Below are positions 15,043-19,497 of a DNA stretch of 19,497 nucleotides, piece by piece. The DNA is taken from positions 1-19,497 of the forward strand of contig CAXTCF010000076.1 of NCBI GenBank assembly GCA_964242945.1, given 5' to 3'. The position numbers and the translations under genes are program-made. Below the pieces are notes generated by a model. The model searched no databases and was not told the origin of the DNA. It saw nothing but the letters and a program-made list of their open reading frames with translations. Source of the DNA: Mesorhizobium_B sp964242945 (GTDB lineage Bacteria; Pseudomonadota; Alphaproteobacteria; Rhizobiales; Rhizobiaceae). The stretch's first letter is position 1, and the number at the start of each line of letters is the position of its first letter.

Positions 15043-15924
15043 TCAGCGCAGCCCCGTCATGACGGCAACCGGGCGATGCCCGTGCTTTGTGAGAAATGCG
15101 TGCAGCCTGTCCGGGTCGGGCGCGTGGGCGTGGTCGCCGTAATCGCGCCAGTGGATGCCGCCGGAGACATAGAGCACGTCCAGCCCCCAGTCGGCGGCGC
15201 CCTTGATGTCGGTCAGCATGCCGTCGCCGATCGCCAGCACTTCCCTCTTCTCGATTGGCCGCCCAAGCACCTGCTCCGCGGCCTGCAAGGCGCTCTCATA
15301 GATCGGCGCAAACGGCTTGCCCGCGATTTCCACGCGCCCGCCGAGCTGCGCATAGTCGCGCGCGAGCGCCCCGGCGCACCAGATCATACGGTGTCCGCGC
15401 TCGACCATCACGTCCGGATTGGCGCAGACGAAAGGCAGGTTGCGTCCCCGCAGGCGCCGGAGAAGGTCGAGGTAGTCCTCGGGCGCTTCCGTCGCGTCGT
15501 CGCGCAAGCCGGTGCAGACGACGCCTGCGGCCGCGCTCTCGTCCACCAGTTTCGCGTCCAGTCCTTCAAACAGCGTCTCGTCGCGCTCCGGGCCGATGTG
15601 GAAGATGCGGCGCGGGCCTGCCCGGACCAAGTCGCGCGTCACGTCGCCGGAGGTCACGATGCGATCATAGGCTTCGCGCGGCACGCCGAGGCTTTGCAGC
15701 TGCGCCTCCACGGGCGGGTGCGGGCGCGGCGCGTTGGTGAGGAGCACGACGGCCAAGCCCCGCCCCCGCGCTTCGACCAGCGCCCGGCAGGCTTCCGGGA
15801 AGGCGGCGACGCCGTTGTGCACGACGCCCCACACGTCGCAGAAGAGAACGCGGTAACGCGACGAAACCCGCCCAAGCGAGTCGATGACGGAGGCGGCACT
15901 TTCCGTTTCGGGCTGTTGGGTCAA
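15043..15924 (-). CDS. HAD-superfamily class IIA hydrolase (TIGR01459 type)
   Basis: A 293-residue cytoplasmic HAD phosphatase-like protein. Motif I is CDVWGVVHNG with the nucleophile Asp30; the second aspartate of the usual DxD is Trp32, as is typical for this subfamily. Motif II is LLTNAPRP and motif IV is GDGMLTDIKGA. The substrate is unknown; class IIA members act on small sugar or nucleotide phosphates. The start was set to a TTG at 15924: it has GAGGAG 7 nt upstream and gives the expected family length, whereas an open frame back to 16140 adds 72 residues with no relation to the fold. It heads the HAD-ribF pair, an arrangement that recurs in Rhizobiales as far as I recall. Confidence 0.88.
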   Translation of the reverse strand: MTQQPETESAASVIDSLGRVSSRYRVLFCDVWGVVHNGVAAFPEACRALVEARGRGLAVVLLTNAPRPHPPVEAQLQSLGVPREAYDRIVTSGDVTRDLVRAGPRRIFHIGPERDETLFEGLDAKLVDESAAAGVVCTGLRDDATEAPEDYLDLLRRLRGRNLPFVCANPDVMVERGHRMIWCAGALARDYAQLGGRVEIAGKPFAPIYESALQAAEQVLGRPIEKREVLAIGDGMLTDIKGAADWGLDVLYVSGGIHWRDYGDHAHAPDPDRLHAFLTKHGHRPVAVMTGLR

Positions 15925-15931
15925 AAGGAAA

Positions 15932-15937
15932 CTCCTC
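15932..15937 (-). promoter_or_regulatory. Ribosome binding site fixing a TTG start
   Basis: GAGGAG on the minus strand, 7 nt before the TTG at 15924. No ATG or GTG nearby in this frame has a comparable site. Confidence 0.65.
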
Positions 15938-16154
15938 GAACGGAGGCTCGGGCGCCGGCCATCCAAGCCGGCAGACCGCGGGATACCCCAAGGCCCGGAA
16001 CCTGTCATCCGGCTTCGGCCCTCCGGCTTCCCGTGCGCAGTTTCGTTCTCCTTAATGCGGCGTAAACCACACAGCGGAATTTGAAAGCCAAGGGAAAACC
16101 GCGGATTCATTCCTGTCTGCCAAGGTGGCGCGATCAACATGTGGGCGCGCGAAA

Positions 16155-18092
16155 ATGGCCAGCAAGATTCTGCGCAAGTTCTGGGACGACCGGCGCGGCA
16201 ACTACGTGATCCTGACGGGCATCACGATGATCCCGCTTTGCGGCGCGATGGCCCTTGGCGTCGATTATGCCGAGATGACCCGCGAGCGTCAGGTAACGCT
16301 CAACGCCCTGGATGCGGCCGGCATCGCGACGGCCCGCCGCCTGGTGGCCGGCGTAACGGACCAGCAGGCCAAGGACTACGCCACTGACTTCTTCAACGCC
16401 AATCTCGCCTCGCTCAAGGCCTCGACGGCTACCCTGACCGTGACCCTGCCCAACAGCAACACCGGCGGCGGCACGCTGAAGCTGGCGGCGCAGCTGAAAT
16501 ACAAGCCCTACTTCATGAACAGCTTTCGCACGCTACTGGGCCAGAGCACCGGCGACGGCACCATCGCCTTCGACGCGAAAAGCGAAATCCGCCTGAAGAA
16601 CACGTTGGAAGTGGCGATGGTTCTCGACAATTCCGGGTCGATGGACGAAACGGCCAAGGGTTCCTCGAAGTCTCGCCTCCAGCTCCTGAAGGATGCCGCG
16701 CATCAGCTTGTGACCACGCTGACCAACGACGCTCAGCAGATGAAGCAGGTGGCGCAACCCGTACGCATCTCGCTTGTGCCGTTCGCGGGTTCGGTCAACG
16801 TCGATCCCGCCAACGCCGACGCAGCCTGGATGGATACGACGGGCATCTCGCCCATTCACCACGAGAATTTTGATTGGGCGACAATGACCGCGTCGCTCAA
16901 TCCCAACAAATATGCCTTGTGGAGCGGCGGCGTTTGGTACGCCAAGGGCAGCGACTGGAGCACCGCGCAGAAGGACAAGCCGCTGACGCGCTTTTCCCTT
17001 TACAATCTGATGCAGCGCGTTTCGTCCAAAACAGCCAACACCACCAAAGTCTGCACCAGCTACAAAACCAACGGCACCTGCAAGACCTGGGAAGATCAGG
17101 TCACCTCCTACAACTACACCTATGACAGCTTGGCAAGCTGGGGCGGCTGCGTGGAAGCGCGGCCGTCTCCCTATAACGTGAATGACGCCGCGCCCAGCAC
17201 GTCCACACCGGCTACGCTGTTCGTCCCGATGTTCGCGCCGGACGAGGGTTACTCCGGCAGCGGATCGAAACCCTACAACAACTGGCTGGACGACGGGATC
17301 TCACCCAGCACCGGCAGCACGGAAGTGGTTTACAAAATCCGCCAGCGCTACATGCCGAAATATTTTGCCGTCGGCACGAGCGTTTCCGATGCTCTGGGCA
17401 CGAATGAGGGACCGAACTCCTCTTGCAGCACGGCGCCCATCACGCCCTTGACGGATACGACTACGACAGCCGGCAGGACAACCGTTGACAACGCCATCGA
17501 CGCGATGGTGGCGAGCGGGGCGACCAACGTTCCCGAAGGAATGGCCTGGGGCTGGCGGACCGTGTCCAGCACGGCGCCCTTCACGCAAGCGCGTTCCGAA
17601 TCCGAACGGGGCAACGACAAGGTCGTGATCGTTCTGACCGACGGCGCGAACACCTATTACACGCCGGAAAGCCTGGGTGCATCCGACTATGCCGACAACG
17701 AGTCGATCTATTCGGCTCTCGGATTTGCTGAACTCTATGACAACACGGCCGGCCGCATCTTCGGCGGAACAAGCAACTCCGTTTCTAAAAGCGACTTCTC
17801 CAACGCCAACTACACCAAGGCGATGAACGAGCATTTCGCGACGCTCTGCGCCAATGCCAAGGCGGGCAACCTCATCGTGATGACGGTAGCCGTGGACCTG
17901 AGCAGTTCCGACACTGCGGAGAAGGCGCAGATCGAAGCCCTCAAGGCCTGCGCCTCCGAGTCGAAATACACGAAGGATGCGACCGACCCATCCAAGCCTG
18001 CGAAGCTGTTCTGGAATTCCACGGGCGGCACGCTCAGCGAAGACTTCAAGAACATCGCCCGCGAGCTTTCCAACCTGCGCATCGTCAGCTGA
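16155..18092 (+). CDS. TadG-like pilus assembly protein with von Willebrand A domain
   Basis: A 645-residue membrane-anchored protein. The N-terminus DDRRGNYVILTGITMIPLCG (11-30), with a membrane segment at about 16-36, is the TadE/TadG-like Flp pilus assembly anchor. A von Willebrand factor A domain follows, with the metal-ion site DNSGSM at 158-163 and the C-terminal DGAN at 496-499. Between these lies a long insertion of about 250 residues rich in Ser, Thr, Tyr and Asn. Such proteins face the periplasm and are linked to tight-adherence pili or surface attachment. The ATG at 16155 was chosen because it starts just before the conserved anchor; the GTG at 16125 adds ten unrelated residues. 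No other tad or cpa genes are in the window. Confidence 0.87.
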   Translation: MASKILRKFWDDRRGNYVILTGITMIPLCGAMALGVDYAEMTRERQVTLNALDAAGIATARRLVAGVTDQQAKDYATDFFNANLASLKASTATLTVTLPNSNTGGGTLKLAAQLKYKPYFMNSFRTLLGQSTGDGTIAFDAKSEIRLKNTLEVAMVLDNSGSMDETAKGSSKSRLQLLKDAAHQLVTTLTNDAQQMKQVAQPVRISLVPFAGSVNVDPANADAAWMDTTGISPIHHENFDWATMTASLNPNKYALWSGGVWYAKGSDWSTAQKDKPLTRFSLYNLMQRVSSKTANTTKVCTSYKTNGTCKTWEDQVTSYNYTYDSLASWGGCVEARPSPYNVNDAAPSTSTPATLFVPMFAPDEGYSGSGSKPYNNWLDDGISPSTGSTEVVYKIRQRYMPKYFAVGTSVSDALGTNEGPNSSCSTAPITPLTDTTTTAGRTTVDNAIDAMVASGATNVPEGMAWGWRTVSSTAPFTQARSESERGNDKVVIVLTDGANTYYTPESLGASDYADNESIYSALGFAELYDNTAGRIFGGTSNSVSKSDFSNANYTKAMNEHFATLCANAKAGNLIVMTVAVDLSSSDTAEKAQIEALKACASESKYTKDATDPSKPAKLFWNSTGGTLSEDFKNIARELSNLRIVS

Positions 18093-18125
18093 CGGCAGGG
18101 TCTTGGCCCGCTCCACAATTACCCA

Positions 18126-18148
18126 GCGGCGCCCCTTCCGGGCGCCGC
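18126..18148 (+). terminator. Probable intrinsic terminator after the TadG-like gene
   Basis: A perfect 9-bp GC-rich hairpin (GCGGCGCCC / GGGCGCCGC, loop CTTCC), 33 nt past the stop, followed by GTCTGCTT, a weak U tract. It lies between convergent genes and may also slow transcription from the DUF2189 gene, although no U tract is present on that side. Confidence 0.6.
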
Positions 18149-18179
18149 GTCTGCTTGCAGGCGGCCGACTCGGCTTCCC

Positions 18180-19001
18180 TCAGAGGGCGCGGGGCGCGGG
18201 CCGGCCGGCAAGCGCCGGGACGAGCATCCGGTAGAGATGCCATGTCGCATGGCCCAGCACCGGCAGCACGACGGCAAGCCCGGCGAAAAGCGGAATGGAG
18301 CCGACGATCAGCCCAGCCGCCACGATCAGCCCCCAAAGCGCGACCGGGCCGGGATTGGCCAGCGTCGCCTCCACCGACGTTCTGACCGCGGCGGTCAGGC
18401 CAGGGTCGCGGTCGATCAGCATCGGAAAGGCCACCACGGTCAGCGCCAGCACGACGGCCGCGAACAGGAAGCCGACGCCATTGCCGACCGCGAGCAGCAG
18501 CCAGCCGCGCGGCGTGGAAAGCGTCTCGCGTAAGAGGGCGCCGATCGTCGCCGGACGATTCTCGTCGATGATCGCGCGATAGATCGCATCGGCGACGAAG
18601 AGCCAGGCGACCAGGAACACGATCAGAGCCAAGCCGAGCGCCAGGATGCCGGGAATGGCGGGCGAGCGGAACACGGTGAGCGCGTCACGCCAGGACGCCT
18701 GCCCGCGTTCGCGCTGCCGGCTGATCCCGTAAAGCCCAAGCGCGGCGAAAGGCCCGATAAGGGCAAAGCCGGACATCAGGGGATAGACGAGCTGGAGCGC
18801 GTCCTCGCCGGACGCCCAGCGCATCAGCACGACGCCGACCAGTGGATAGATGATGCAGATGAAGATGACATGCGAGGGCATCGCCTTGAAATCTTCGAAG
18901 CCCAGCCGCAGCGCGGTCCAGACGTCGCCGGTGGTGATGCGCCGCACCATCGGATGCGCCGCCTCGCCGGCCCTGCCGGTGAAAACATGAAAATCGGTCA
19001 T
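18180..19001 (-). CDS. DUF2189 domain-containing inner membrane protein
   Basis: A 273-residue integral membrane protein of the DUF2189 family, common in alphaproteobacteria and of unknown function. A cytoplasmic-looking N-terminus with VRRITTGDVWTALRLGFEDF (19-38) is followed by hydrophobic segments at roughly 44-62, 71-92, 115-138, 166-193 and 219-250, some long enough to hold two helices. The ATG at 19001 was preferred over 19019 because GGAGG sits 6 nt before it. It diverges from groES across a 328-nt region. No operon partner is seen, and there are no catalytic motifs. Confidence 0.88.
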   Translation of the reverse strand: MTDFHVFTGRAGEAAHPMVRRITTGDVWTALRLGFEDFKAMPSHVIFICIIYPLVGVVLMRWASGEDALQLVYPLMSGFALIGPFAALGLYGISRQRERGQASWRDALTVFRSPAIPGILALGLALIVFLVAWLFVADAIYRAIIDENRPATIGALLRETLSTPRGWLLLAVGNGVGFLFAAVVLALTVVAFPMLIDRDPGLTAAVRTSVEATLANPGPVALWGLIVAAGLIVGSIPLFAGLAVVLPVLGHATWHLYRMLVPALAGRPAPRAL

Positions 19002-19203
19002 GGCCTTCCTCCCTGCCAAAACAGGATCGGAACGGCGCCAGCCTCAGTCCCCTCGCTTCTTCCCCACCTGCCGACCCGGCTGCCGACCGAAACGGTTCTC
19101 AGAAATTGAGACATAGCCGATCGCACGGGGGTTGTCGCGTACATTGCTTAACCCATCGGCAGCAGAGAACAGGGGGATTGTTTCGACGGACTCGGCACAG
19201 ACC

Positions 19204-19231
19204 TTGACAGCCCGAAAACCTCCCTCTATCT
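19204..19231 (+). promoter_or_regulatory. groES promoter
   Basis: TTGACA (19204-19209) and CTATCT (19226-19231) are separated by 16 nt. The extended forms CTTGAC and TCTATCT also resemble the RpoH heat-shock consensus of alphaproteobacteria, so the promoter may serve both sigma factors. It lies just upstream of the CIRCE element, which would overlap the transcription start. The rest of 19,002-19,203 shows nothing recognisable. Confidence 0.65.
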
Positions 19232-19236
19232 CGCAA

Positions 19237-19273
19237 CCGCGTTAGCACTCAGCAGAAGCGAGTGCTAACGCGG
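19237..19273. promoter_or_regulatory. CIRCE operator (HrcA binding site)
   Basis: TTAGCACTC-N9-GAGTGCTAA at 19242-19268 is a perfect match to the CIRCE consensus bound by the heat-shock repressor HrcA. The inverted repeat extends without mismatch to 14 bp per arm (CCGCGTTAGCACTC and its complement). Confidence 0.97.
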
Positions 19274-19329
19274 TCGCGGGACGCGGCCTCTTTACCGTTT
19301 TCACGCAAGTTTCCATTCGAGGACCAAAG

Positions 19330-19497
19330 ATGGCAAGCACCAACTTTCGCCCGCTTCACGACCGCGTGGTCGTCAAGCGCGTCGATTCCGAGGAGAAGAC
19401 CAAGGGCGGCATCATCATCCCCGACACCGCAAAGGAAAAGCCGCAGGAAGGCGAAGTGATCGCCGTCGGCTCCGGCGCGCGCGACGAGTCGGGCAAG
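19330..19497 (+). CDS. groES: Co-chaperonin GroES, N-terminal part (runs off the window)
   Basis: The first 56 codons of the 10-kDa co-chaperonin that caps GroEL. The sequence starts MASTNFRPLHDRVVVKR and continues with KTKGGIIIPDTAKEKPQEGE, the region just before and around the mobile loop, which is the strongest GroES signature. The ATG at 19330 has GAGGA 7 nt upstream. Promoter and CIRCE element sit directly in front, so expression should be heat-inducible and repressed by HrcA. groEL is expected just beyond the right edge but is not visible. Confidence 0.97.
   Translation, partial: MASTNFRPLHDRVVVKRVDSEEKTKGGIIIPDTAKEKPQEGEVIAVGSGARDESGK

Overview
The window looks like chromosome from a high-GC alphaproteobacterium, most likely Rhizobiales (Hyphomicrobiales). 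This rests on the protein families, on the HAD hydrolase (TIGR01459 type) - ribF - ileS order close to groES, on the CIRCE element before groES, and on an IleS C-terminus that has lost the zinc-finger cysteines. The species cannot be named from sequence alone. Nearly everything is ordinary core genome. The exception is an AT-rich patch at about 12,940-14,100.

Layout. At the left edge is the start of a minus-strand lipoprotein, diverging from a MATE efflux transporter (194-1642, +). A tight minus-strand cluster follows, in transcription order: an RluB-like pseudouridine synthase with a very long disordered tail, the 16S rRNA methyltransferase RsmD, an M16 zinc protease with HxxEH, an M16 partner without the zinc ligands, and an RssA-like patatin phospholipase. 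The last three overlap by 4 bp at each junction. tadA (+) diverges from rluB. Convergent to tadA is a lipoprotein gene lying downstream of ileS, and then ileS itself.

Upstream of ileS is about 0.83 kb without a confident gene. It holds an intrinsic-terminator-like hairpin on the ileS strand only 65 nt before the ileS start. A possible 23-codon leader ORF has its stop codon in the loop of that hairpin. The gap also has a perfect 22-bp tandem duplication. Next comes an AT-rich toxin-antitoxin pair (ParS/MbcA-type antitoxin and RES-domain toxin, +), lying between ribF and ileS. The last codons of ribF share its AT-rich composition. Then follow ribF and a HAD hydrolase with a TTG start (-), a TadG-like protein with a von Willebrand A domain (+), a DUF2189 membrane protein (-), and finally the promoter, CIRCE operator and first 56 codons of groES (+).

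How the genes work together. The core genes serve RNA modification (rluB, rsmD, tadA), translation (ileS), flavin cofactors (ribF) and protein quality control (M16 proteases, groES). The RES toxin-antitoxin pair is the only clearly accessory system and is probably horizontally acquired. The most interesting regulatory candidate is the ileS leader.
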